In this document: one piece after another, positions 43,997-54,883 of the stretch
How positions within the stretch are numbered: position 1 is the stretch's first letter
Layout: each line of letters begins with the position of its first letter
Source: Streptomyces capillispiralis
Lineage (GTDB): Bacteria > Actinomycetota > Actinomycetes > Streptomycetales > Streptomycetaceae
Length of the DNA stretch: 64,000 bases
Reading direction: 5' to 3'
Assembly (NCBI RefSeq): GCF_007829875.1
Contig: NZ_VIWV01000001.1
Span: 3,938,501 to 4,002,500 of the forward strand
The notes under the pieces: model-generated
What the model was told of the DNA's origin: nothing
Database searches by the model: none
What the model saw: only the letters and a program-made list of their open reading frames with translations
Position numbers and translations under genes: made by a program

Positions 43997-44365
43997 ATGG
44001 CCCGGAACAAGGTCATGAAGCTGTGGACCGCCGTCGTCACCGCCTTCCTCGCGCTGTGCACGGCGCTCGGACTCATCACCACGGCCGCCACCACCGCCTC
44101 CGCCGCCGTACCGCAGACCGAGCCGGCCCGCAACAGCGAGAGCCGCCCGAGCGTGGCGGAACAGGCCCCTCTCCTCTGGGCCCTCCTCAGTGCCCTGCCT
44201 CCCACGATGAAACAGCGCATCCACGCCGAGGCCCACGGCACGTCCCCCAGCTGCCGGCACCGACTGCTCCCGGATCCGGCGCCCGAACCGGGCACCGAGA
44301 ACTGCTCCGACAGCGCCACGACCCCGACGGAGTCCCAGCCCGCCGACGCCCCGCAGCGGAATTGA
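43997..44365 (+). CDS. Small secreted protein (possibly DUF6344)
   Basis: The 122-residue product has a signal peptide (VMKLWTAVVTAFLALCTALGL, then an Ala-rich cleavage region near residue 36). The mature part has PPTMKQRIHAEAHGTSPSCRHR and a Pro/Thr-rich end; two cysteines could pair. It resembles the Streptomyces DUF6344 family as I recall it, but this is not certain. GAGAGGGACC precedes the ATG at 43997. Function is unknown. Confidence 0.7.
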   Translation: MARNKVMKLWTAVVTAFLALCTALGLITTAATTASAAVPQTEPARNSESRPSVAEQAPLLWALLSALPPTMKQRIHAEAHGTSPSCRHRLLPDPAPEPGTENCSDSATTPTESQPADAPQRN

Positions 44366-44631
44366 CCAGAGGCCGAAGCCCCCGCCTCGTGCCGTACCGG
44401 CTCCCTTGAGTCCTGGCGAACTTGCGTACAGCCCCACGCGGCACGCGCAGGCCCGGCCCGCTCGCACCAGAGCGGCCGGGCCTTCCCTATGCCCGAAACC
44501 TGCTCGGCGCGGCAGGTTCCCTTCCCTGTGGCGCCCATCCCTCGTCACTCTCTCCCAGGCGCCCGCCCGGTCCGGGCCCTCGTGGCTGCTGTAGTTTTCC
44601 GCTGCGGGGCGATCGAGTGGCCGGGAGAGAC

Positions 44632-44820
44632 ATGGCAGCGCTGGGGTTCTTCTTCGTCTCCCTGCCGTGCCTCGCCATCGTCGGCTTCACCTGCTTCGCG
44701 GCGTTCAGGGCCCAAAAGCACAAGGTCTTCAAGGTGCTGGCCCATCTGTGCCTGGCTTTCGGCCTCGTCTGCGCCCTGGTCCCCGTCGGGCTCGTGATCT
44801 GGCTGTCGTCCTACCTGTAG
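44632..44820 (+). CDS. Small two-helix membrane protein, 62 residues
   Basis: The product has two hydrophobic helices (LGFFFVSLPCLAIVGFTCFAA and AHLCLAFGLVCALVPVGLVIW) joined by a basic loop (RAQKHKVFKV). GGGAGAGAC precedes the ATG at 44632. It has no recognised family. It is followed by a strong terminator and lies between tRNA-Ile and the secreted protein gene. Confidence 0.7.
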   Translation: MAALGFFFVSLPCLAIVGFTCFAAFRAQKHKVFKVLAHLCLAFGLVCALVPVGLVIWLSSYL

Positions 44821-44880
44821 ACGAACCCGTGGACGACAAGGCGCGCGTCCAGGCACCGGAACAACCGCCACGAAACGGCG

Positions 44881-44912
44881 AAGACCCCCAGCCGAATCCG
44901 GCTGGGGGTCTT
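44881..44912. terminator. Bidirectional terminator near tRNA-Ile
   Basis: A perfect 13-bp stem AAGACCCCCAGCC / GGCTGGGGGTCTT with a 6-nt loop and trailing T residues lies between the convergent small membrane gene and tRNA-Ile. Confidence 0.88.
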
Positions 44913-44917
44913 TTCGC

Positions 44918-44994
44918 TGGTGGGGCTAACAGGATTTGAACCTGTGGCCTCATCCTTATCAGGGATGCGCTCTAACCAACTGAGCTATAGCCCC
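44918..44994 (-). tRNA. tRNA-Ile (anticodon GAT)
   Basis: The cloverleaf has acceptor GGGGCTA/TAGCCCC, D-arm AGCTCAGTTGGTTAGAGC, anticodon loop CTGATAAG (anticodon GAT) and T-arm CAGGTTCAAATCCTG. CCA is encoded. It lies downstream of the gyrA/DUF3566 genes, the normal actinobacterial position. Confidence 0.97.
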
Positions 44995-45115
44995 GCCGCG
45001 CTCTGCGGTGTGTGTCCCGCGCGCTGACTCCTGAAGATTAGCGCACGACGGCGGGAGTCCCAAAATCGGTTGTCGGGAGCCCGTCAGGACGGGCCCCGCA
45101 AGGCCGGTGAGCAGC

Positions 45116-45862
45116 TCACTCGTCCTCGGCCAGCGTCAGCTCCACACCGCCCACGAAGCCGGCGGAGAGGTTGTAGATGAACGCGCCGAGCGTCGCCAGG
45201 GCCGTCGCCAGGACGACGTCGATGACCGCGATGATCGTCGTGAACATCAGGACGTTGGGCAGCGACAGGAACGACTGGAGGTCGAAGCCGTTCGACTCGT
45301 TGGAGCCGGTCGCCTCGGCGATCGTGCCGCCGACCGTCGAGAACACGCCCATGGCGTCCATGACCATCCACAGCACCGCCGAGGCGACGATGGTGCAGAT
45401 GCCGAGCGCGATGGAGAGCAGGAAGCTGACCTTCATCACCGACCACGGGTCGGCCTTCGACACCCGCAGACGTGCCTTGCGCACGCGCGGAGTGGTGCGC
45501 GCCCCGGTCCGCGGGCGGCGCACCGCGCCGGTCTGGCCGGCCGCCGCGCCGTCCTCCGCCGAGTAGGCCTGCGGCGGGTGGTACGGGCCCGCCTGCTGCT
45601 GCGACTGCCGCTCTCCCGGCAGCGGTGAGGCCGACTGAGCGGCGGCGCCCTTCCTCGACGCTGCCTGCTGCGGGCCTCGGGTGTCCGTCACGGTTCCCCC
45701 CTGGGATCCCTGCCTGTCGGACGAGGTCACGTCCTTGGCGGGCGACTTGATCGCCTTGAGATTGGTCGTGTGCGGATCTGTCGCCCGCGCGGCGGAGCCA
45801 CGGCCACCGCCGTCCGTTCCCGTGTTGGTTCCGGCCGGTCCGGCGCCCGTGGCTCCGCTCAC
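45116..45862 (-). CDS. DUF3566 transmembrane protein
   Basis: The 248-residue product has a long Gly/Ala/Ser/Thr-rich cytoplasmic tail (about 1-135) and a C-terminal DUF3566 domain. The domain begins RKARLRVSKADPWSVMKVSFL and has two transmembrane helices (SIALGICTIVASAVLWMVM and VLMFTTIIAVIDVVLATALATLG), then GAFIYNLSAGFVGGVELTL. It follows gyrA in nearly all actinobacteria. Function is unknown, perhaps membrane-linked nucleoid or envelope work. The GTG at 45862 has GAGGAG upstream. Confidence 0.88.
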   Translation of the reverse strand: MSGATGAGPAGTNTGTDGGGRGSAARATDPHTTNLKAIKSPAKDVTSSDRQGSQGGTVTDTRGPQQAASRKGAAAQSASPLPGERQSQQQAGPYHPPQAYSAEDGAAAGQTGAVRRPRTGARTTPRVRKARLRVSKADPWSVMKVSFLLSIALGICTIVASAVLWMVMDAMGVFSTVGGTIAEATGSNESNGFDLQSFLSLPNVLMFTTIIAVIDVVLATALATLGAFIYNLSAGFVGGVELTLAEDE

Positions 45863-45880
45863 GCTGACTCACTCCTCGTG

Positions 45881-48478
<2,598 letters not shown>

Positions 48479-48520
48479 TGCTGGTGAAGATCCTTTCCGG
48501 TGCGGTCAGCTGAGACCGAC

Positions 48521-50581
48521 TCAGATGTCGAGGAAGCGGACGTCCTTGGCGTTGCGCTGGATGAACGCGCGGCGGGCCTCGACGTCCTCGCCCATCAGGA
48601 CCGAGAACAGGTCGTCGGCCTGGGCGGCGTCGTCCAGGGTGACCTGGCCGAGGACCCGGTGCTCCTGGTCCATCGTGGTGATGCGCAGCTCCTCGGCGTT
48701 CATCTCACCGAGACCCTTGAAGCGCTGGACGGAGTCCTCGCGGATGCGCTTGCCGGCGTTGCGGCCCATCTCGATCAGCGCGTCGCGCTCGCGGTCGGAG
48801 TACGCGTACTCGAAGTCGTCCCTGCCCCACTTGATCTTGTAGAGCGGCGGACGGGACAGGTACACGTGTCCGGCCTCGACCAGCGGCCGCATGAAGCGGA
48901 ACAGGAACGTCAGCAGCAGGGTGTTGATGTGCTGGCCGTCGACGTCGGCGTCCGCCATCAGGATGATCTTGTGATAGCGGAGCTTCTCGATGTCGAAGTC
49001 CTCGTGCACGCCGGTGCCGAACGCGGAGATCATCGCCTGGATCTCCTGGTTCTGCAGGATCCGGTCGATGCGCGCCTTCTCGACGTTGAGGATCTTGCCC
49101 CGGATCGGGAGGATCGCCTGGTACTGCGGGTTGCGGCCGGACTTGGCCGAACCGCCGGCGGAGTCACCCTCGACGATGAAGATCTCGCACTTGGTGGGGT
49201 CGTTGGACTGGCAGTCGGAGAGCTTGCCCGGCAGGGACGCCGACTCCAGCAGACCCTTGCGCCGGGTCAGGTCGCGGGCCTTGCGGGCCGCCACCCGCGC
49301 GGTGGCCGCGGCGATGCCCTTGCGGACGATGTCCGCGGCCTCGTTGGGGTTGCGGTCCAGCCAGTCGTTGAGGTGCTCGTAGACGACCTTCTGGACGAAG
49401 GTCTTGACCTCGGTGTTGCCCAGCTTGGTCTTCGTCTGGCCCTCGAACTGCGGCTCGCTCAGCTTGACCGAGATGATCGCGGTCAGACCCTCGCGGATGT
49501 CGTCACCCGTGAGGTTGTCGTCCTTCTCGCGCAGCAGCTTCTTGTCGCGCGCGTACTTGTTGATGAGCGAGGTGAGCGCCGCGCGGAAGCCCTCTTCGTG
49601 CGTACCGCCCTCATGGGTGTGGATGATGTTGGCGAAGGAGTACACGCCCTCGGTGTAGCCGCCGTTCCACTGCATGGCGACCTCGAGGGACAGGTGCCTG
49701 TCCTTGTCCTCGGCCTCCAGGTCGATCACGGTGGGGTGCACCGGGTCGCCCTTGCGGGAGTTGAGGTACTTCACGAAGTCGACGATGCCGCCCTCGTAGT
49801 GGTACGAGGCGGACTTGACCTCGTGCTTCTCGTCCTCGCCCGCCTCGTCCGCACCGGCGGTGGCCTTCGCCGACTCGCGCTCGTCGGTGAGGTTGATCCG
49901 CAGGCCCTTGTTGAGGAACGCCATCTCCTGGAAGCGCCGCGAGAGCGTCTCGAAGGAGTAGTCGGTGGTCTCGAAGATGTCGCCGTCGGCCCAGAAGGTG
50001 ACCGACGTACCGGTCTCCTCGGTGGCCTCGTGCTTGGCCAGGGGCGCGGTGGGGACACCCAGCTTGTAGTCCTGCGTCCAGCGGTGGCCGTCGGTCTTGA
50101 CCTCGACGGCCACCCGCGTCGACAGCGCGTTGACCACGGAGACGCCCACGCCGTGCAGACCGCCGGAGACCGCGTAGCCGCCGCCACCGAACTTGCCGCC
50201 CGCGTGCAGCACGGTCAGGACGACCTCGAGGGCGGGCTTGCCCTCGGAGGGGACGATGCCCACCGGGATGCCACGGCCGTTGTCGACGACGCGGACGCCG
50301 CCGTCCGCCAGGATCGTGACGTCGATGGTGTCCGCGTGACCGGCCAGCGCCTCGTCGACCGAGTTGTCGACGACCTCCTGCACGAGGTGGTGCAGTCCCC
50401 GCTCGCCGGTCGACCCGATGTACATACCGGGTCGCTTACGGACCGCGTCCAGGCCCTCGAGGACGGTGATGGCACTGGCGTCGTACGACGCGGCGGCCTC
50501 TTCGGTCGAGGCGCTCGCCGCGTCGGTGACGCCGGTGTCGGTGGACGGGATGTTCTCGTTGGGGTTGCCGGAATCGGCCAC
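48521..50581 (-). CDS. gyrB: DNA gyrase subunit B
   Basis: The 686-residue ATPase subunit has a GHKL domain (QEVVDNSVDEALAG, DNGRGIPV, GGLHGVGVSVVNAL), transducer and TOPRIM domain (IFIVEGDSAGGSAKSGRN and MADADVDGQHI with the metal-binding aspartates). It powers negative supercoiling with GyrA. The start is GTG 50581 with AAAGGG upstream; the in-frame ATG at 50605 adds 8 poorly conserved residues. The promoter lies in the 433-bp gap upstream. Confidence 0.98.
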   Translation of the reverse strand: MADSGNPNENIPSTDTGVTDAASASTEEAAASYDASAITVLEGLDAVRKRPGMYIGSTGERGLHHLVQEVVDNSVDEALAGHADTIDVTILADGGVRVVDNGRGIPVGIVPSEGKPALEVVLTVLHAGGKFGGGGYAVSGGLHGVGVSVVNALSTRVAVEVKTDGHRWTQDYKLGVPTAPLAKHEATEETGTSVTFWADGDIFETTDYSFETLSRRFQEMAFLNKGLRINLTDERESAKATAGADEAGEDEKHEVKSASYHYEGGIVDFVKYLNSRKGDPVHPTVIDLEAEDKDRHLSLEVAMQWNGGYTEGVYSFANIIHTHEGGTHEEGFRAALTSLINKYARDKKLLREKDDNLTGDDIREGLTAIISVKLSEPQFEGQTKTKLGNTEVKTFVQKVVYEHLNDWLDRNPNEAADIVRKGIAAATARVAARKARDLTRRKGLLESASLPGKLSDCQSNDPTKCEIFIVEGDSAGGSAKSGRNPQYQAILPIRGKILNVEKARIDRILQNQEIQAMISAFGTGVHEDFDIEKLRYHKIILMADADVDGQHINTLLLTFLFRFMRPLVEAGHVYLSRPPLYKIKWGRDDFEYAYSDRERDALIEMGRNAGKRIREDSVQRFKGLGEMNAEELRITTMDQEHRVLGQVTLDDAAQADDLFSVLMGEDVEARRAFIQRNAKDVRFLDI

Positions 50582-51014
50582 GAAGCGCCCTTTCTGGCAC
50601 AGCACGAGCCGGGCTCGTCGGCAGGTTGCCGGAGCGGCTGCGGCATGTTGCGTTGGTCAGCCTTGATCAGCGTTGCTCAGCTTTTCCCGGGCGGTCCCCA
50701 CAATCGGGGCGGGATTGTCTTCCAGTCTACCGGTAGCGCTGACATCGATGGGGGTTTGCGGGCACCTGAGTCCGCATGTGCCGCCCTCAACCGGTCTCGT
50801 CCGACTCCCGATATGCGGATGGGGGCTCCAAGAGCCCCACGAGGGCACTCAGCGCTTCCGGCCGTCAACCCTTGGCTACTTAGGAGTCAGGTGCCGATAC
50901 GCACCCGCGCGAAGGCGTGCGAAGAGAGGGGCACCGACGGTCCGCACACACCCCTGAGAAGCAGTGATGTGATGTCGGTCACTTGTGGCTGGAGTGCCGG
51001 AAAGAGGGGTCCGG
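50582..51014. promoter_or_regulatory. gyrB upstream region
   Basis: 433 bp without a gene. A 10-bp palindrome CTACCGGTAG (50727-50736) lies about 146 bp before gyrB. On the minus strand TAGACT, directly after it, could be a -10 box. Supercoiling-sensitive gyrase promoters are expected here but cannot be confirmed by eye. Confidence 0.45.
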
Positions 51015-51557
51015 TCACCCGTATGTGTCCCCCGGACCGGTGCTTCCGGGGGCGCGCAGGGGCCCGAAGCGACGGGCGGGACCGCCGGGACCGATCACCT
51101 TGATCAGCTTCACGGTGCCGTGGCCGAGGTCCTCGTTGAGGCGTGCGACCAGAGTGGGCGCGAGCAGCCGCAGATTGGTCGCCCAGGCCGTCGAGTCACA
51201 GCGCACGACCAGCACCCGCTCGTCCTCGTCGTAACGCTCCGGCTCGCAGTGCTTGGCCACGTCCTCGCCGACGATCTCGGGCCAGCGCCCCATCACCCCG
51301 CCCACCGCGGCCGGGGCCTCCCAGCCGCGCTCGGTGAGCAGCCGGTTGATCGCCGGACCGAGCGCCATCGGGTCGCGCCGGTCGGCGCGCGCGCCGGAGC
51401 GCAGGCCGCCGCGCCGCGCCTGCTTCCTCTGCTGCGCCGCGTCCCCACGCGCGCGTGCCGCCTTCCTGGCCGCGTGCAGCGCCACGCGCGCGAGATCGGC
51501 CCCGGTGGGCTCGGGGGCCTTCGGGCCGTCGCTCCCCGGCGTCCCGGCCTGGCTCAT
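51015..51557 (-). CDS. dciA: DciA (DUF721) helicase-loading protein
   Basis: The 180-residue product has a basic N-terminal half (RKAARARGDAAQQRKQARRGG) and a C-terminal DUF721/DciA domain (MGRWPEIVGEDVAKHCEPERY, then VLVVRCDSTAWATNLRLLAP and KVIGP). DciA interacts with replicative helicase DnaB and loads it at origins in bacteria without DnaC. The ATG at 51557 overlaps the recF stop (ATGA). The region recF-dciA-gyrB next to oriC is typical of Streptomyces. Confidence 0.93.
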   Translation of the reverse strand: MSQAGTPGSDGPKAPEPTGADLARVALHAARKAARARGDAAQQRKQARRGGLRSGARADRRDPMALGPAINRLLTERGWEAPAAVGGVMGRWPEIVGEDVAKHCEPERYDEDERVLVVRCDSTAWATNLRLLAPTLVARLNEDLGHGTVKLIKVIGPGGPARRFGPLRAPGSTGPGDTYG

Positions 51558-52675
51558 ACGCGTTCCACCGTTCCCTCGGCCACCGTGAACCGGGTTCCGG
51601 CCAGCACATGGGGCACGTCGTCGTCGACGGCGGCGGTCACCAGGACCTGCTCGCCGGGGGCGACCAGCTCGGCCAGCCGCTCACGGCGGCGCGCGTCCAG
51701 CTCGGCGAAGACGTCGTCGAGCACCAGCACCGGCTCGTTGCCCTCGGCGCGCAGCAGGTCGTACGAGGCCAGGCGCAGCGCCAGCGCGTAGGACCAGGAC
51801 TCGCCGTGGGAGGCGTAGCCCTTGGCGGGCAGCTGGCCCAGCTTGAGGAGCAGGTCGTCGCGGTGCGGGCCGACCAGGGTGACGCCCCGCTCGATCTCCT
51901 GCTTGCGGGCCTCGGCGAGCGCGGCCATCAGCTGCCCGTACAGGTCCTCGCGGGTGTGGGCCTCGCCGGGCGCGGACGGCTTGTACTCCAGGGTGACCGG
52001 TCCGCCGCCGGGCGCGAGCTGTTCATAGGCCTTGTCGGCCAGCGGCTGGACCGCGGCCACCAGGTCGAGGCGCTGCGCCAGGAGCTCGGCGCCCGCCCGC
52101 GCGAGGTGCTGGTCCCAGACGTCGAGGGTGGAGAGGTCCAGGGTGCGTCCGCCGTGCCGGCGGGCCAGCGCGGCCGACTTCAGCAGGGTGTTGCGCTGCT
52201 TGAGCACCCGGTCGTAGTCGGAGCGGACGCCGGCCATGCGTGGGGAGCGTGCGGTGACCAGCTCGTCCAGGAAGCGGCGCCGCTCCCCGGGGTCGCCCTT
52301 GACCAGGGCCAGGTCCTCGGGAGCGAACAGCACGCTGCGTACGATCCCCAGTACGTCCCGGGGCCTGACCTGCGAGGACCTGTTGATGCGGGCGCGGTTG
52401 GCGCGGCCGGGGTTCAGCTCCAGCTCGATCAGCTGCTGCCGCTCGCCCTGGCGGACCTGGGCCCGGATGATCGCGCGCTCGGCCCCCATGCGGACCAGGG
52501 GCGCGTCGGAGGAGACACGGTGGCTGCCGAGGGTGGCGAGATAGCCGACCGCCTCGACCAGGTTCGTCTTGCCCTGTCCGTTGGGGCCGACGAAGGCCGT
52601 CACCCCCGGGTCGAGCGGGACCTCGACCCGGGGATAGGAGCGGAAGTCGGCCAGCGACAGATGCGTGACGTGCAT
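51554..52675 (-). CDS. recF: DNA replication/repair protein RecF
   Basis: The 373-residue SMC-like ATPase has Walker A GPNGQGKTNLVEAV (about 30-43), GDPGERRRFLDEL near 120 and the C-terminal Walker B/signature LVLDDVFAELD. It loads RecA at ssDNA gaps with RecO and RecR. The start ATG at 52675 gives normal length and places LSLADFRSYP at the N-terminus, as in other RecF proteins. It is coupled to dciA by a 4-bp overlap. Confidence 0.97.
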   Translation of the reverse strand: MHVTHLSLADFRSYPRVEVPLDPGVTAFVGPNGQGKTNLVEAVGYLATLGSHRVSSDAPLVRMGAERAIIRAQVRQGERQQLIELELNPGRANRARINRSSQVRPRDVLGIVRSVLFAPEDLALVKGDPGERRRFLDELVTARSPRMAGVRSDYDRVLKQRNTLLKSAALARRHGGRTLDLSTLDVWDQHLARAGAELLAQRLDLVAAVQPLADKAYEQLAPGGGPVTLEYKPSAPGEAHTREDLYGQLMAALAEARKQEIERGVTLVGPHRDDLLLKLGQLPAKGYASHGESWSYALALRLASYDLLRAEGNEPVLVLDDVFAELDARRRERLAELVAPGEQVLVTAAVDDDVPHVLAGTRFTVAEGTVERV

Positions 52676-52748
52676 GGTCGTTTCGCCGACCTCCCCCGGC
52701 GTGGTGGACCGCCCCGCGGTCCTGTGGATGCGTGGCGTGCCCTGTGGA

Positions 52749-53624
52749 CTACTTCTTCTCGACCGCGTGGCCGCCGAACTGGTTGCGCAGCGCCGCGATC
52801 ATCTTCATCTGCGGCGAGTCCTCCTGACGGGAGGCGAACCGCGCGAACAGCGAGGCGGTGATCGCCGGCAGCGGGACCGCGTTGTCGATGGCGGCCTCCA
52901 CAGTCCAGCGTCCCTCACCGGAGTCCTGTGCATAACCCCGGAGCCCGTCCAGGTGCTCGTCCTCGTCGAGGGCGTTGACCGCGAGGTCCAGCAGCCAGGA
53001 GCGGATGACGGTGCCCTCCTGCCAGGAGCGGAACACCTCCCGGACGTCGGTCACCGAGTCGACCTTCTCGAGCAGCTCCCAGCCCTCGGCGTAGGCCTGC
53101 ATCATGGCGTACTCGATGCCGTTGTGGACCATCTTCGCGAAGTGCCCGGCGCCGACCTTGCCGGCGTGCACCGAGCCGAAGTCGCCCTCCGGCTTGAGGG
53201 CGTCGAAGACCGGCTGCACCTTGGCGACGTTCTCCTTGTCGCCGCCGTACATCAGCGCGTAGCCGTTCTCCAGGCCCCAGACGCCGCCGGAGACGCCGCA
53301 GTCGACGAAGCCGATGCCCTTGGCCGCCAGCTCCTCGGCGTGCTTCTCGTCGTCGGTCCAGCGGGAGTTGCCGCCGTCCACGACGACGTCACCCGGCTCG
53401 AGCAGCTCGGCGAGCTCGTCGATGGTGGACTGGGTCGGCTCACCGGCCGGGACCATCACCCACACCACACGGGGGCCGCTGAGCTTGTCCACAAGCTCCC
53501 GCAGGCTGTGGACGTCGGCGAGGTCCGGGTTGCGGTCGTATCCGAGGACGGTGTGGCCCGCGCGGCGGATCCGCTCGCGCATGTTGCCGCCCATCTTGCC
53601 GAGGCCGACGAGACCGAGCTCCAT
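52749..53624 (-). CDS. gnd: 6-phosphogluconate dehydrogenase, short NAD-type
   Basis: This decarboxylating oxidation gives ribulose 5-phosphate. The 291-residue form has the Rossmann motif GLGKMGGNM, the DGGNSRWTDD signature, CGVSGGVWGLENGYALMYGG and KMVHNGIEYAMMQAYAEG. The short length and lack of the second C-terminal domain match GndA/YqeC-type enzymes that often use NAD. It is consistently placed between recF and dnaN in Streptomyces. Confidence 0.94.
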   Translation of the reverse strand: MELGLVGLGKMGGNMRERIRRAGHTVLGYDRNPDLADVHSLRELVDKLSGPRVVWVMVPAGEPTQSTIDELAELLEPGDVVVDGGNSRWTDDEKHAEELAAKGIGFVDCGVSGGVWGLENGYALMYGGDKENVAKVQPVFDALKPEGDFGSVHAGKVGAGHFAKMVHNGIEYAMMQAYAEGWELLEKVDSVTDVREVFRSWQEGTVIRSWLLDLAVNALDEDEHLDGLRGYAQDSGEGRWTVEAAIDNAVPLPAITASLFARFASRQEDSPQMKMIAALRNQFGGHAVEKK

Positions 53625-53752
53625 CAGTTGTGTTCCTTAGGTATGCGACGTGGCGTGACGGCACTTGCGTGCCGGCGTCCGAGCCTAAACCCGGACGCCC
53701 GCGCACATCTGTGGGCATACGCCCTCACCTGCGACTTTGCTCGGACAGTCGC

Positions 53753-54883
53753 TCAGCCGCTGAGGCGGACCGGCATGATCAGGTACTTGTAGGCCTCGTT
53801 GGCCTCCGCGTCCACCGCGGGACGGCCGCTGAGCAGCGCCGGCTTGGTGGACGTGGTGAAGGACAGCTGGGCCACCGGGGAGTCGATGGCGCTCAGGCCG
53901 TCCAGCAGGAACGTCGGGTTGAAGGCGATCGAGATGTCGTCGCCCTCCAGCTGGGCGTCGACCCTTTCCACAGCCTGTGCGTCGTCGCTGGAACCGGCCT
54001 CCAGGATGAGCACGCCCTGCTCGAAGCTCAGCCGCACCGGGGTGTTGCGCTCGGCGACCAGGGCCACGCGCTTGACGGCCTCCACGAAGGGGGCGGTCTC
54101 GATCACGGCGATGCTGTTGAACTCGGTCGGGAACAGCGTGCGGTACTTCGGGAGGTCGCCCTCCAGCAGCCGCGTGGTGGTGCGGCGGCCGGCGCCCTCG
54201 AAGCCGATCAGGCCCTCGCCCGCGCCGGAGCCGGACAACGCCAGGATCACCTGGTCGCCGCTGGTCAGCGCCTTGGCGGTGTCCAGGAGCGTCTTGGCGG
54301 GCACCAGGGCGACCGCGGAGGCGTCCGGGTTCTCCGGCTTCCACAGGAACTCGCGGACCGCGAAGCGGTACCGGTCCGTGGAGGCCAGCGTGACGGTGTC
54401 GCCCTCGATCTCGATGCGCACACCGGTGAGCACGGGCAGCGTGTCGTCACGGCCGGCCGCGATGGCGACCTGCTGCACGGCGGAGGCGAAGACCTCACCG
54501 GGGACCGTGCCCGTCGCGTTCGGCATCTGCGGCAGGGCCGGGTACTCCTCCACGGGCAGGGTGTGCAGGGTGAACCGCGAGGAGCCGCACACCACCGTCG
54601 CCCGTACACCGTCCGTGGAGATCTCCACCGGCCGGTTGGGGAGGGCGCGGGAGATGTCGGCCAGCAGCCGGCCGGAGACCAGGACGGTGCCCTCCTCCTC
54701 GACCTCCGCCTCCACCGAGACCCGCGCGGAGACCTCGTAGTCGAAGCTGGACAGGCTCAGCTGGCCTTCCTCGGCCTTCAGCAGGAGGCCGGCGAGGACA
54801 GGGGCCGGCGGACGGGCCGGGAGGCTGCGCGCCGCCCAGGCCACTGCCTCCGCGAGTACGTCGCGTTCCACCCGGATCTTCAC
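53753..54883 (-). CDS. dnaN: DNA polymerase III sliding clamp (beta subunit)
   Basis: The 376-residue clamp is a threefold repeated fold that tethers the replicase. Segments KIRVERDVLAEAVAWAAR at the start, LDTAKALTSGDQVILALSG in the middle and YKYLIMPVRL at the C-terminus are typical. The start is GTG 54883 with AGGAGGCGGCAACA upstream, far better than more distant frame-extending starts that would run into oriC. Transcribed away from oriC. Confidence 0.98.
   Translation of the reverse strand: MKIRVERDVLAEAVAWAARSLPARPPAPVLAGLLLKAEEGQLSLSSFDYEVSARVSVEAEVEEEGTVLVSGRLLADISRALPNRPVEISTDGVRATVVCGSSRFTLHTLPVEEYPALPQMPNATGTVPGEVFASAVQQVAIAAGRDDTLPVLTGVRIEIEGDTVTLASTDRYRFAVREFLWKPENPDASAVALVPAKTLLDTAKALTSGDQVILALSGSGAGEGLIGFEGAGRRTTTRLLEGDLPKYRTLFPTEFNSIAVIETAPFVEAVKRVALVAERNTPVRLSFEQGVLILEAGSSDDAQAVERVDAQLEGDDISIAFNPTFLLDGLSAIDSPVAQLSFTTSTKPALLSGRPAVDAEANEAYKYLIMPVRLSG

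Noticed and set aside
43840..44548. Two overlapping minus-strand frames of about 200-230 codons opposite the secreted protein gene
   Set aside because: The plus-strand gene has a good ribosome site and signal peptide; the minus frames have no recognisable domain.
50582..51014. Riboswitch or structured RNA upstream of gyrB
   Set aside because: Only a 10-bp palindrome is visible; no conserved aptamer pattern could be recognised.
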